Positions 1-13,203 are shown, numbered from the stretch's first letter. The stretch is DNA of 64,000 nt from Paramecium sonneborni (GCA_905182985.1 CAJJDN010000127.1:184844-248843), one strand, 5' to 3'. The notes: generated by a model not told the origin, from the sequence alone. Made by a program: numbers and translations.

Positions 1-483
1 TTAGTATAAAAGAGGATTTCTAAAGGAGCATAATTTATCAAATCAATTAATTAATATAATTTATATTGATACTATTTATTTTACAAAACATAATTTATTG
101 CAATTATTTAAATAATAGGTGATTAGTTCAATCTAGAAAGAATTAAATTATTATTAATTTTAAATTTTATGATTTCATGTTAGTATATATTGATTCTTTA
201 TATGTCTAAAAATAAGATAATTAAGGAAACTATAATTATCTTTATTATATTTTGAAGGACACAAGGGTTAAATGATAATCTAAAAATGAATTATTATTAT
301 ATATTGATATCAGATGATAGAATTGCTAATAGGAAAGAATATAAAATAAAACGAGTAAATTGGAAAGGGAATTCTAATTTTAATTTTAATCTAGAAAAAG
401 GCAAGAAAATTGATAAGTCTAGAATAAAAATTTAAGAGCTGAGAGTTAAGAGATAAATTTGTGATTAATAAAAATATTTTATT
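1..483. other. Window edge, no confident gene
   Basis: AT-rich sequence in which I recognise no gene. The frame of the response regulator that starts at 484 stays free of TGA back to 256, with an in-frame ATG at 286. The protein could therefore carry about 66 extra N-terminal residues. That stretch contains a GNSNFNFNLEK segment faintly like the end of a histidine-kinase ATPase domain, but this is too weak to call. Confidence 0.4.
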
Positions 484-899
484 ATGGAAGGAAAGAAAGT
501 GTTAGTAGCTGATGATGAACCCTTTGCTTAAAATTTATTAAAGATGCTTTATGGTGCTCTTAAAGTAGAATGTATGGTGGTGGCTAATGGAAAGGAAGCT
601 TTAGAAGCATATCAAAAATCACCAGATTTCGCTCATATACTTATGGATATTCATATGCCAGTGATGGATGGATATGATGTTTAAGTTTAAATTAATTATT
701 AGTCTACAAAATAAATTAGAGCTCATGAAAAAGCTAAAGGATTACCTAGATGTAAGATTCTAGGTCTTAGTGGAGGTAAATATAATTATATCAAATAAAA
801 GATGGTGATCCAAAGACAAAGGCAGCATGTATCACAGCTGGAATGGATGATTTATTAGTCAAACCTTTAAAAAAAGATTAATTGTCTTAATATTTGTGA
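484..899 (+). CDS. Response regulator receiver-domain protein
   Basis: A stand-alone CheY-like receiver domain of 121 residues, the phospho-accepting partner in a two-component relay. Read with the ciliate code it shows the acidic pair D10/D11 (VADDEP), the phospho-acceptor D55 in LMDIHMPVMDGYD, the switch serine S88 (LGLS) and the conserved Lys-Pro at 110-111 (LVKPL). Two introns are needed, 24 nt after GYD and 26 nt inside the SGD codons; removing them restores the family spacing MDGYDSTKQIRAHE and leaves 122 whole codons ending at TGA. No output domain follows. The open frame extends upstream to an ATG at 286, so it could instead be the tail of a longer, possibly hybrid-kinase-derived protein. 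Family assignment is firm; the partner kinase is unknown. Confidence 0.85.
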
Positions 900-1507
900 T
901 TTTTTTTAAATTTATTTTTTATGATTTTTTGCAGTGTTTTAATATTAAAGTGTAAATGATTGAATGATAAGTGGAAACTGCTGTTATATAAATTTTAATA
1001 ATAATGATCAACTACCATAAATTATTAAATACCTTACTTTTTCTTATCAGAATATATGGAAGATTTATTGTTGATGTTCATCAGCAAAATTATGGTTTTT
1101 TTATTTCATTTATTATTAATTAATTTTTTAATCTGGGAATATATTAGGTAAAAGTTTTTCTATCTAATTATTTTATATTCATTCAATCGAAACAAAAAAA
1201 ATAAAAAAAAACTAAAAGCAACTTATATAGATTGAATTTGTTAAAGAGAAAAAAAATATTATAAATTTTTGAGAAATTCAAAATAAATGATAGATAACAA
1301 TTATGTGATTGAAATTAGAATTAAGGATTTTAAAAAATATATTTAGAATATTTACTAGGATCTAGAGATATTAAAATAATGTATAATAGATTAGGTTCTA
1401 TAGAGTAGACAGTTTTAATAGAATGAAGGTTTTTGGTTCTTAAAAAATTCAAATAATAATAAATTATAAAAACAAACTAGTTTAATGTAAAACACAAAAT
1501 ATAATTA
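900..1507. other. Intergenic, AT-rich
   Basis: Separates the response regulator from the hydrolase. Homopolymer-rich, with TGA in all frames. I see no coding or structured RNA signal. Confidence 0.5.
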
Positions 1508-3525
1508 ATGAATATTTTGACAATAGTTTCAATAGCTTTATCCTCTCTCAGTATTTTGATATATGTGATATGTTATATCATTAGTGAGAGTCGAGTGACC
1601 TCAATGAGTATTACTTTACTCTGCTTATATTACCTTGGTCGATTGTTCTGTACATTAATTACATTTCCAGGATCTTTTAAAAAACTTTATTACAAATTTA
1701 CTTAATTGAATTTGAGTGAATATTTTGTTAGCAGAACCTTGTAGTAACTAACATTGATTATAAACTCTATGAATTGTAATAAATATGCTTAGTATGCTAT
1801 TGAAAATGCATTAAATTTTTTGAATATACAATACAGAACTTTAACAGAAATGAAATCGAAGAGTGATTAGTAAATAAAATACATTGCATTATTGAAACTT
1901 TTAAATGATGAATTGATTCAAATCTCTAAGAATGAGTCCCTCGATAAATTATCAAATGAAAAGAAGTAGAGAATGACTACCTATTGTAAATAATTACAAA
2001 TATTCCTTGAACATTATGCGTATCAAATGTCTTAAAAGAGTATTATTTAAAAATTCTTTGAGCCAGAATTCCTTTGCACTTTATAATAAAGGAGAATTGA
2101 GATTTTAATTTAGAATAATAATATTGAGAGATTGAATCTGAAAACGATGTCTTAAGACACTTTGGATTGTTTATTTATTAAGAATAATGAGAATGGACCA
2201 ACAGTTTTATTTTGCAATCCAAATGCTGGATATTATGAATATATGTTCTTTGATGTATTTCTATATTTTTAATTTAGTGTGATTGGTTCAAATTTTATAA
2301 TTAAATGAAATATAATGTAATCTTATGGAACTATAGAAGTTTTGGAGAAAGTACAGGTAGAATTTCAATTTAAAATTGTATTGATGATGGTCGTTTTATA
2401 GCTGAATATTTTAAGAATAAATACAATATCAAAACATTAGGAACTCATGGTTAATCACTTGGAGGAATGGTTGCATCAGAAATAGCATATTAATTAAAGC
2501 TTTCTTTCTTAATTGTGGATAGAAGTTTTTCATCATTAGGTTAAGTTGCAGCTACAATGTATGATATGAAATATAAATAATAATAGGTTCTCTTCATCAA
2601 TTATTAGATTTATTTATAATTGTCTTGTAAGTTGGGATCATCCTAATTATATCTCTTATTATAATTACCTTGGACCTAAATTAATTATCTAAGATCCTAA
2701 AGATGAAATACTTCCTTATGAATCCTAATTATAAACTGCAGTTGTTCGTTGTCATTTTAGTGATTAAACACTTAACTATTCATACAAGCATTCTTATTTT
2801 AATTAAGAATCTACATGTATTAAATATTTAATATTTATTATAGAATATTTGAATTACTTTTATTCTTAAATTATACCTCAAAAACATATTATACAAATGT
2901 GTATATCCCTTTAATATATTATTAATTTAGCTATTAAAATAAATCAAGCTGAAGATAAATCTGAAACTAAAAATAATTAAAAATATATAGAATTATAAAA
3001 TAATGATGATGAATTAGATGCAGCTAAACCTATACTTTAATAAATATATTCCCTTTTCTCCTTAATTCATTATTGTGGAAATAGTTTACTAGATGTAATG
3101 CATAGAAAAGCAAATCCAGAAAAAGTTGCACTCTTTTTTGGTAGTTGTTTTGCATTTGATTAATAAGATGAAAATGAGTTTGAAAAATGTTTTCGCAATT
3201 TTGAAGTTAATTGTACACAATTCTTGGAACATTCAAATTATTATATTCATTGGAATTAAGTATTTATATAATTTATATCCATTAGATTAGAACACACATT
3301 AAAATCATAAGAGACATATGCAGAATGATTTCAGAAAAATTCTAAAAGATCAAATCAAATAATGATTACTCTCTAGAAATGACTGGTTATACTAATGATT
3401 CAGATTTGAGCAAAAAAAATATGTTGGGAGAATTGATTTCAGTTTCATGTGGACACAATAACAATATAAGTAAAGAAGATGTCTTTTTAGTTTAAAAATT
3501 TTTTATTAAAAATAAACTGAAATGA
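1508..3525 (+). CDS. Membrane-anchored alpha/beta hydrolase
   Basis: Predicted 646-residue serine hydrolase of the alpha/beta-hydrolase (ABHD-like) superfamily. The N-terminus has two hydrophobic segments (about residues 4-25 and 32-50), suggesting membrane anchoring, then about 180 residues of helical, Q-rich sequence. The catalytic domain begins near TVLFCNPNAGYYEYM (strand plus oxyanion region) and has the nucleophile elbow HGQSLGG with Ser309. Candidate acid and base follow in IIQDPKDEILP and, near the C-terminus, SVSCGHNNN. Three introns (23, 28 and 26 nt) are required, at 2255-2277, after AATM, and after HWNQ; together they leave 647 whole codons. The substrate cannot be read from the sequence; acyl-lipid or peptide esters are typical of the family. 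Confidence 0.8.
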
Positions 3526-4167
3526 TTATTTTTATCTTTATTTTACATTTCACCTTAACTTTCATTGTATCTATTAGTATATAAAATCAATCAAGTTATC
3601 TACTATCATTCTAAAATTTTTAATTCTATCCTATATCCCAAGTTATTTCTATAGAATAATTTAAAATCTTTTTGGATTTTTTCTTTTAAAAAAATATTAA
3701 TATTACTTAATTTTTTTTAACTTTCATTCCTTCTACTAATTGTTCTTCTAATCAGACTAAGAAATTTTCTGCAATTCAAATTAAAATAACAAAATTAAAC
3801 TCCAAACACAACTTAAAAGATGAAACACCTTTTTTTATGATTGTTTAAATTATTAGATTGATCTAATAATTTTATCTATATTTAAATTCATTTTCTCTAC
3901 GTTCTTTTGAATAATACAACATATCTTAAGAAATTATATCTCACATGAAAAATTTTGTGTTTTTAAAAGAAACAATCTATGTTCATCAAAAAGCTCAAAA
4001 CATAATGATAAATCAAAAGTTAAAACTTGTATTTTTGTTGAATTTTGAGAAGAAATTATGAAAATTTTATGGAAAAATGTACAAATAAGTTAGAATTATG
4101 ATTTTAAAAAATTATTTGAAATGATAATGTTAATAATAATGATTAATATATAAATTAATGTTTTAAG
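3526..4167. other. Intergenic, no supported gene
   Basis: Lies between the 3' ends of convergent genes. Both strands hold only short TGA-free stretches with no recognisable protein. At over 600 nt it is long for a convergent spacer in this window, so a small undetected gene is possible. Confidence 0.4.
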
Positions 4168-5464
4168 TCATCTTAAATTTTTTGGTTTATCTGAAATACC
4201 AGAAATATTAAGTTCATTTTGCATTTAATATAGTTTATCTTCCATTCTGCCTATTACATTCTAAAATTTATTTAAGAATTCTTCTTAGAACTCTTTCTCT
4301 ACTCTTTTACTATCCTCTTCCTCATCAAAATGAAAACTACGTTTTTAATGATATTCCCTTGAGTTTTATTTATCTCTATCTCTTGTGATTTATTGTAATT
4401 GATGATTTATCTTATTATTTGTAAAGAAGGTTTTTGGTGGCCTTTATGATATAGGTTATGAATAATTTGGTTATGTGTATAAGTAAGTTGGAGATGGTTA
4501 ATTGCATTTATCGTAAAGAACAGGTGATATTTAAGTCTATTGGTAAACATTTTGATTTAAATTAGGTTATGAATATAAGGTTTATTAAGGAATTGAATTT
4601 ATTTATTAAATTTAATGTCCTTATTTAATTTATTAGGGCTATTGTATTTGTGTTATCTCATACTACATCTAAACAGGGGTATTATTCAAATTTATTTATT
4701 ATTAAGCTTATTTTTTATCTCTCTCTATTATTCTTTCATATTAATTTAATAAATCTTTTTATTCTTTGATTACACTTTATAATTTTTAAACTTCATCTTT
4801 ATGTTAATCATATAATTAATCGTATTTCTATTTCTCTTCATTAATTTTATTTTAAAGAATGATATTTCTATTCTTCAATTCTATATATTAATCTTCAAAT
4901 ATAATCTAATTTTATTATTTATTATATTATGAATCATGTTTCTCAATCTCATTTAATTTCTCATAAGATTATATTAAACCACTCTGATTATCTATAATGC
5001 CCTATAATTTTTTTATTTCTTCAAACTATTATTACTATAATGATTCAATTTATTTTATATTATCATCTCGTTATTATTTAATATGTAATTCCTTTTATAA
5101 ATTTTATTATCTGCATTAATCTAATTGAACAATTAATTTGTCATTCTAATCTTTTAAAATTGTAATTTATTCAATTTATTGTTCTATCAAGTATTTGGAT
5201 TCTTAGCAATTTCTATTTAAATGTTCATTTTCTTATTACAAATCTAACATACAATTATTAATTAATACTAGCATTTTCACTTTACAATAAATGTATTGTT
5301 TCAGAAACTCTTTAAACTTCTTCAGCCCATTCTTCCTTTAATAATTGTTTTTCTTACAATTCCTCACAAGCTTCCTTAAGTTATTATTTGAGAGCGTTAT
5401 TTTATTACATTAAGATAGTTAGACTTCCTTTAATTTCTTAGTATTTTATCTGATAATCACTCAT
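4168..5464 (-). CDS. Coiled-coil protein, unknown function
   Basis: 423-residue protein that I do not recognise. The N-terminal half (about residues 1-210) is strongly heptad-like and rich in Glu, Lys and Gln (for example LKEACEELQEKQLLKEEW), indicating a long coiled coil. It is followed by a Pro/Gln/Tyr-rich low-complexity linker (SQPNLNQNVYQQTQISP) and a basic-acidic C-terminus with RSFHFDEEEDSKRVEKEFQEE and another short helix. One 25-nt intron after SENA removes an in-frame TGA, leaving 424 codons. The architecture suits a cytoskeletal or basal-body scaffold, but that is inference only. Confidence 0.65.
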
Positions 5465-5904
5465 AGATGGGTATTGTTATGCAAATATAAAATTTGAAAT
5501 TAAATATGTTATAAATTAATAAAATTTATATTCAATTATTAAACTTTGTCATTCAAACTTTTTTTATTTATTGAAACTCTTAGTCTTTTTATTTTATAAA
5601 TAAATATATTAAAATCTTTGTTAGTTTTTAACTGCTTTATTTAAACATGAAAGGATATGAAGTTTAGTTAGTTAATCTTTTTTTTAAAATACTTTTTTTA
5701 TTATTATTATATAATTAAAGCTAAATAAAGTTAATGTAAATATTTGATAATGAGAATTATAACATATTGTACATAGATTCAGATTTAATATATTGAAAAT
5801 ATAAAAATATAGTTTATGAAGAGAATATAAAGAATTAAATAATAAAATGATATTAAAGTTAATATTTTATGATAGAAATAATTGTTTATTGATATTTAAT
5901 GAGG
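5465..5904. other. Intergenic, AT-rich
   Basis: Divides the promoter side of the coiled-coil gene from the 3' end of the phosphatase gene, both on the minus strand. No coding signal seen. Confidence 0.5.
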
Positions 5905-6897
5905 TCATAACATTCCAGTTGTTTTTGGTAAGAATTTATCAACTAATTCATTGTGAGTACTAGCTAAAAGACCATATGGATTATCAAAAGTTTTATCTTC
6001 TGGATTATAATTATAAATTTATCCTTCTAATCCTACAAAACGACCCTAATTAAATAGATTTGAATACTCCAAAAGCTTAAAATAAGGCATCAGGTGCACA
6101 TATATCCCATTTACTCATTTTAACTCCAAGATAAATAAATAAATCTCCTTTGCCTTCCAAAAGTGTAAGACTTTTTTTACCTGATCCTCCCATTTAGAGT
6201 AGAGGACAACCAAGAGATTTAATTTTTTATAATTTATCTTCTGTTATTCTTTTATTTTATGTACACAAAATAATATTGGAAGGATCATATGATGATTTTA
6301 TAAGTTCAAATGGAATTTATGATTGAGTATCATATGTATAAAAAATTCTTTTTTGTGGATGATGTCCAAAATAGATCTTAGGTTTAAATTCATATTGATT
6401 ATCTGAAATTTTGACAAATGGTTAAGAAATGATTCCAATTAAAGCTTATTGTTTATATGATAGACCAATTAAAGTTGTAACACAATCATATGAACCTAAA
6501 ACAAAATCAAGAGTTCCATCTAAAGGATCAACCCAAACACACAAGTCTTCTATTTCATATTGGCTTTTAACTTTAAGATTGTTAGGTGTTTTATTGAAAA
6601 TATCTTCTGTGTAAAGATTGCAATGAGTATCAGGTAAATCTATAGGTTATTCAAAGACAGTAGATTCTTCTCCAACTATTTTAAGTTATGGCCTTGAATA
6701 TTATAATGAATGTACCAATGTTTATGGAGTTATTATATGATGTATGTTTAAGCTTTAATATCAGCAATGGTAACAGGATCATCTATACCTTTTTATTTCT
6801 AACCAATATCGGGAGATAATCTAATTTGATTTATTATTATTGCTGCATTGTATGCTAATTAGGTGGCAACAGAAAAGAATTCGTGTATTTTAAGCAT
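5905..6897 (-). CDS. 3'(2'),5'-bisphosphate nucleotidase / inositol monophosphatase family
   Basis: 315-residue Mg2+-dependent, Li+-sensitive-type phosphatase. It shows the family metal-binding signatures in order: DPVTIAD (D46), GEES (E69/E70), WVDPLDGT (residues 114-121, D116 and D119), and the late WDICAPDA motif. The layout and the GEES plus WVDPLDGT spelling are closest to 3'(2'),5'-bisphosphate nucleotidases (BPNT1/Hal2), which hydrolyse PAP in sulfur metabolism; inositol polyphosphate 1-phosphatase is the alternative. Two introns (23 nt after LHKHW, 22 nt after QAFG) restore the alignment [11 protein letters not shown] and leave 316 codons. The start is the first in-frame ATG, 22 nt from the divergent actin-related gene, so the two probably share a promoter region. 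Confidence 0.85.
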
Positions 6898-6919
6898 ATA
6901 TTATTTATTTTAATTTTAA

Positions 6920-7982
6920 ATGAATAGCGATGAAATAATTTCTGTTGTTGCTGATATTGGTAATCTCTATACAAGAGCTGGATTTACAGGAGATGACTTT
7001 CCAAGATGGAATACTTTCACAAAATGTACAGAAAATATTCAATTTGGAGATGAAGCATTAGGGTATGGCAATGGTCAGGTCTTAGATATATTATAACCAT
7101 TTAATCCAGATTTATATGAAAATCTATTAAAAAAGATGTTTGACAAACTTGGAGTTTAAACTAAGGATTATAGTTTATTGCTTGCTAATAATTTCTAAAC
7201 TAAACATGATTTATAGAAAGTAGCGGAAATTTTATTTGAAAGTCTAGAAATTCCAAATTTCTTCACAATTAGAAATGCAGCTTTATCAACATTTTCAGCA
7301 GGTCGTTCTACAGCCTTGATTTTAGATATAGGAGCATATTCAACTACTGCATCTGCTGTACATGATGGATATACATTATTAAAAACTCAAATTTAAGCAC
7401 CAATAGGAGGTGAAATACTTAATGAACCATTTAGATAATTTGTTACAGGAGAGTTTAATCAATTTAAAAAAACATGTTTAGCGAGAGATATTAAATAGGG
7501 TTTATTAACATATGAGTAAATTGATTAAACTTAACAATATGAATTACCAGATGGAAAGTTTGTTTAAATGTAATAAGCTTAACTTTCTGAGATAGCAGAT
7601 AAATTATTTAATAGTAATGAAAACTTCAAAGGAATTCAACATATGTTATTAGATATAATTAATAATTCTGTTAATGATATGAAATAATAGTTATGTTCAA
7701 CTGTAATATCAACAGGAGGATCATCTAATATTCCGGGATATTTGAATAAATTATAAACAACTTTATCTGCTTTAGCACCTCCAATGTGTAAAATAAAATT
7801 AGTAATGTATCCATCTAATGTAAGTATTGATTAAACATTATTAGTAAAATCGTAATCATTCTGTATTTATTGGTGGATCAATTTTGGCATCACTTAGTTC
7901 TTTCTAATCTCTTTGGGTAGGAAAGAATGAATACTAAGAATCTGGGAGATTTAGCATAATAGAAAGAAAATGTCCAAATTGA
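6920..7982 (+). CDS. Divergent actin-related protein
   Basis: 345-residue member of the actin fold family. The first phosphate-binding loop region reads VADIGNLYTRAGFTGDDFP, the second LDIGAYSTTASAVHDGY, and the adenosine motif STGGSSNIPGY; the C-terminus has FIGGSILASLSSFQSLWV before EYQESG. The usual first-loop Gly-rich sequence of conventional actin is altered and the DNase-loop region is short, so it is an actin-related protein (ARP), not filament actin. The FIGGSILASLSSFQ ending and overall spelling suggest nuclear ARP4/BAF53-like relatives of chromatin remodelling complexes, but the subfamily is uncertain. One 25-nt intron after MYPSN is needed, leaving 346 codons. The stop lies 7 nt from the stop of the convergent neighbour. 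Confidence 0.8.
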
Positions 7983-7989
7983 TTGATTG

Positions 7990-8937
7990 TCATTTATATA
8001 AAATTTTATTGTCTTTTATATATGTAAGTAAATTCATAAATGTTCCTTTTTGATCTAATTAATTTCTTATTTCTCCTTTATTCATTTCCATACTAAATAC
8101 ACTTGTTTCATTGTATAAAATTAAAGAGTCATTACAAACTTAAAAAGAACTAATATTTTAAGTTATTTAAAACACTCTTAATCGAATGTATTCCTGATTT
8201 TTTACATCAACTAATAGATATTCAATTTGATTTTCAACAAGAATAATCAAAACATCTCCATACAATTCAAAATCTATTAATTTCTGACCTGTAACATAAA
8301 GTCTACAATTAGGTTGAGAAATGAGTATATTTTAATGTTACACAAATTTACCCATCTAAATATTTTTATCTCTTTATGCAAGTATTTATTTCATATTGTC
8401 ATTGAAAATAAAATATGTCATTTAACCATCTTATTTACCTTAAACAATTGTATCATAAAAATATCTAATTCGAAAATACTTGAGAGGTGTACTTAAATAC
8501 TCATTAAACAAAAGGATGGTACTTTATGTATAGATGTCATATAAATTAATCTATCCAGTCTCAGAACTAAGCAATGCTAATGAGTCTGATATTAATTCAA
8601 TCTAATTGATTGCCATTGCACTAATACAAATTTCATCTATTTTATTATCTCTAATTTGAAAAAGCCTTCCATTATGAATTCCAATTAAACAACCTAATAT
8701 ACCATTTATAGTATAATAGCCAACCATAGAAGTTTATATAAATAAAGCCATTTTGAACTAAATATTGAGTTGCTTTTTTTAGAGCACTTCTTTAGTTTTG
8801 TAATTGATGACAAATTAGGAAAGCTGTACATGTCCTTTAAAATCAAGAGTAGTTGTAATTATATATACATTGTCTTCTAACTCTAAAATGTGTTGTTTAT
8901 AGTTATTAAATTTATCTTCAATTTTTATTAGTTCCAT
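7990..8937 (-). CDS. Probable beta-propeller protein, unknown
   Basis: 315 residues, uninterrupted by TGA and without a needed intron. Blades are suggested by repeating short beta-like segments such as LGCLIGIHNGRLFQI, LALLSSETGQINLYDI and LIILVENQIEYLLVD, each hydrophobic strands followed by a turn, as in WD40-like propellers, though no clear GH...WD signature is present. There is no signal peptide or membrane segment. It converges with the actin-related gene with only 7 nt between stop codons, and diverges from the PP1 gene across about 290 nt. No function can be assigned. Confidence 0.6.
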
Positions 8938-9231
8938 TTGATATAATAATTAATTTTACTTGAATGAAAATGTAGAGTACTATTTTCTTAACTAATATTT
9001 AGGATAAAAATTATAATGCATTATAAATGTATATTGATAAAGTGAAAATAAAATTATAACATGATATTGAAATCTATTAGATTAATTAGTAGATGTTTAA
9101 ATAGAGTATTATAAAATATGAAACAAAAAAAGGGATAATATTAAAGTTAAAAAAGGAATGAAAATTTTAAAAATAACAAAAATTGATGAGTAATAATATA
9201 TATTTAATAATAATTAAAGAAAATAACATAG

Positions 9232-10316
<1,085 letters not shown>

Positions 10317-10880
10317 TTTAAATCAGAAAATTTATATAATTTATATTCAATCAAACTTAATAGATTATTTCATTTATTTTTTCATATATTTCAAAATCAA
10401 TCTCCTTTGTCTAATTTCTTTTGCTTTAGACCCAACAACTATCAAAATCTACTTTACAAAAATTTAGAATTTTATATTTGTTAAAAATTTATATTAAATT
10501 GATGTGGATGGAATATAAGGAACTATACTAAATTTATAAAATTATTAAAACAATATGTTAATATTATTTATTAATAAACTGATATATGACTGTAAAAAAA
10601 ATATAAATTTATCATGCCTAATAAAAAATTGGAAATTCTATAAAGGTTTTAGGTTTGCTGTGGCTGAAGTAGGGAAACTTCTTGAATGAAGATTATTGAA
10701 AATGATCATTTGCAATTTTTAATAAATCTTGGTTTATATTAGGTATTTTAACAAATCTAGTTTCTTTTTATTGGTAGATGTTATAGTAATAAAAAATCCA
10801 GCTCTAAATACTTAAAAAGCTTAATCTATTTAAGAGTAATTATATTGAGAATTGTTAGAATTATTGTGAGAATTTAAAAT
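10317..10880. other. Intergenic; includes start of duplicated contig end
   Basis: No supported gene on either strand. From 10602 the sequence is the first copy of the duplication around the N at 11877. Around 10800-10880 one frame reads PALNTQKAQSIQE and could join the small ORF at 10881 through a 23-nt GTAATT...TTAG intron. Confidence 0.4.
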
Positions 10881-11063
10881 ATGAGTAAATTTTTTAGTGC
10901 AACTTCGAGACTTTTAATGGATGAATAGGACAATATCATTTAATAAACTATTAATGTAAAAAAGAAGTAATTATTTGATTAAGAGTGCAATAGTAGAAGA
11001 ATGACTGATGTAATTAATACTAGATAATTTATGATAATTCAATTTAGTAAAGAAATCATATGA
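10881..11063 (+). CDS. Small ORF, unknown (copy 1)
   Basis: 60-residue reading frame beginning MSKFFSATSRLLMDEQDN and ending ...SKEII, stopping 3 nt before the stop of the convergent MORN-like gene, a spacing typical of real neighbours in this window. The segment IIVRIQNMSKFFSATSRLLMDEQDNI, if an upstream 23-nt intron is used, has a weak resemblance to a syntaxin-type SNARE helix, but no C-terminal membrane anchor follows. It could be a small gene, a SNARE relic or a chance frame. Confidence 0.3.
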
Positions 11064-11066
11064 TTT

Positions 11067-11876
11067 TCATTTTGAATATTCAATTTAATGAGCAATGACA
11101 TCTTCAGTTAAATAGAAATCAATTTTGCCTTCAATAATCTCGCCTTTACTGAATATTGCTAAAATTTAGAATAAATTTATACTTTGGATCATCTTCCAAT
11201 TGAAATGCCAATCACTTGAAGATTCGATCTAATATTAGTTAAAGTATCTGCCCTTACCATGGAAAGAATTGTTTTTCCATCTTCCCTGATAGACAGTATA
11301 AAATTTAGAGTTGTCTGAATAGAGAGTTCCTAAACCATCTAGTGAGAGAATATCTTAAAGTTTGATAATTTCACCTTCATAGAACATACCATTCTAAAAT
11401 AAAATCTGTGCTTTTAATTTATTTGATTTATTAATTCCCTGACCTTAGAAAAGATTACTAGAGAATTCAACATATTTTAAGATTGGAAATGTTAGAGTAG
11501 GAATACTTGGCTATTCACTACATGTATCTTGAGTCAATTCAGATCCATGATATTTATGTTTGGTTGAGAATGTTTACAATGCAGTTATGTTACTATTTGT
11601 ATTAATATTTTGGGATTGCTATTTAACAAAAAGATCAGGACTTTATGTTATTATTTAAACACTAGTAGTTTTTAGATGTTTTGACTTTATTCCGTCAGTT
11701 TTATTCACAAGATTATTATTTTAATCTTTGCATGGAGACTTTAATCTTATTTCTTTAATAGATGATGATGAAATGCTTTTTGTGAATTTGACTATTTTTA
11801 TATTATCAATGGGACCTAAGAATATATAATTTGGGAATTGAATATTTATGTTATTGGTTTTTTCAGGAGATCTCAA
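11067..11876 (-). CDS. MORN-like protein, 5'-truncated duplicate
   Basis: Same gene as the complete copy at 12343-13203, cut off at its N-terminal end by the N at 11877. Present only because of the unmerged contig overlap; not an independent gene. Confidence 0.8.
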
Positions 11877-11877
11877 N
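11877..11877. other. Ambiguous base at contig join
   Basis: Single N joining two overlapping contigs; the 1275 nt on its left reappear on its right. Confidence 0.95.
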
Positions 11878-13152
11878 TATAAATTTATCATGCCTAATAA
11901 AAAATTGGAAATTCTATAAAGGTTTTAGGTTTGCTGTGGCTGAAGTAGGGAAACTTCTTGAATGAAGATTATTGAAAATGATCATTTGCAATTTTTAATA
12001 AATCTTGGTTTATATTAGGTATTTTAACAAATCTAGTTTCTTTTTATTGGTAGATGTTATAGTAATAAAAAATCCAGCTCTAAATACTTAAAAAGCTTAA
12101 TCTATTTAAGAGTAATTATATTGAGAATTGTTAGAATTATTGTGAGAATTTAAAATATGAGTAAATTTTTTAGTGCAACTTCGAGACTTTTAATGGATGA
12201 ATAGGACAATATCATTTAATAAACTATTAATGTAAAAAAGAAGTAATTATTTGATTAAGAGTGCAATAGTAGAAGAATGACTGATGTAATTAATACTAGA
12301 TAATTTATGATAATTCAATTTAGTAAAGAAATCATATGATTTTCATTTTGAATATTCAATTTAATGAGCAATGACATCTTCAGTTAAATAGAAATCAATT
12401 TTGCCTTCAATAATCTCGCCTTTACTGAATATTGCTAAAATTTAGAATAAATTTATACTTTGGATCATCTTCCAATTGAAATGCCAATCACTTGAAGATT
12501 CGATCTAATATTAGTTAAAGTATCTGCCCTTACCATGGAAAGAATTGTTTTTCCATCTTCCCTGATAGACAGTATAAAATTTAGAGTTGTCTGAATAGAG
12601 AGTTCCTAAACCATCTAGTGAGAGAATATCTTAAAGTTTGATAATTTCACCTTCATAGAACATACCATTCTAAAATAAAATCTGTGCTTTTAATTTATTT
12701 GATTTATTAATTCCCTGACCTTAGAAAAGATTACTAGAGAATTCAACATATTTTAAGATTGGAAATGTTAGAGTAGGAATACTTGGCTATTCACTACATG
12801 TATCTTGAGTCAATTCAGATCCATGATATTTATGTTTGGTTGAGAATGTTTACAATGCAGTTATGTTACTATTTGTATTAATATTTTGGGATTGCTATTT
12901 AACAAAAAGATCAGGACTTTATGTTATTATTTAAACACTAGTAGTTTTTAGATGTTTTGACTTTATTCCGTCAGTTTTATTCACAAGATTATTATTTTAA
13001 TCTTTGCATGGAGACTTTAATCTTATTTCTTTAATAGATGATGATGAAATGCTTTTTGTGAATTTGACTATTTTTATATTATCAATGGGACCTAAGAATA
13101 TATAATTTGGGAATTGAATATTTATGTTATTGGTTTTTTCAGGAGATCTCAA
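11878..13152 (+). repeat. Assembly duplication A, copy 2
   Basis: Second copy of 10602-11876. This copy continues without interruption into unique sequence, so it is the one to keep. Confidence 0.9.
12157..12339 (+). CDS. Small ORF, unknown (copy 2)
   Basis: Identical to the ORF at 10881-11063 within the duplicated contig end; see that entry. Confidence 0.3.
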
Positions 13153-13203
13153 AGGTACATTTCTAGGTGTTTGTGCTTTAGTAGTCAATCTTACTAATTA
13201 CAT
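12343..13203 (-). CDS. MORN-repeat-like protein
   Basis: 286-residue protein without introns. The N-terminal half is basic, Ser/Asn-rich and probably disordered (TPRNVPLRSPEKTNN). The second half has MORN-type segments: MFYEGEIIKLQDILSLDGLG followed by SKFYTVYQGRWKNNSFHGKG and a degenerate third unit. MORN repeats commonly bind phospholipids or act as scaffolds at membranes and cilia. I chose the ATG at 13203 because the frame is open from there and the neighbouring gene lies upstream. The stop is 3 nt from that of the small convergent ORF. Confidence 0.7.

Larger units (their letters stand above)
10602..11876 (+). repeat. Assembly duplication A, copy 1
   Basis: 1275 nt that recur at 11878-13152 directly after a single N (offset 1276). 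Every line I compared is identical, including introns and intergenic sequence. A perfect direct repeat whose copies meet at an ambiguity code is the mark of two overlapping contigs placed side by side without merging, not of a genomic tandem repeat. Confidence 0.9.

Noticed and set aside
10780..11063. Syntaxin-type SNARE gene
   Set aside because: Only one helix resembles a SNARE motif, no C-terminal membrane anchor follows, and upstream frames are not coherent.
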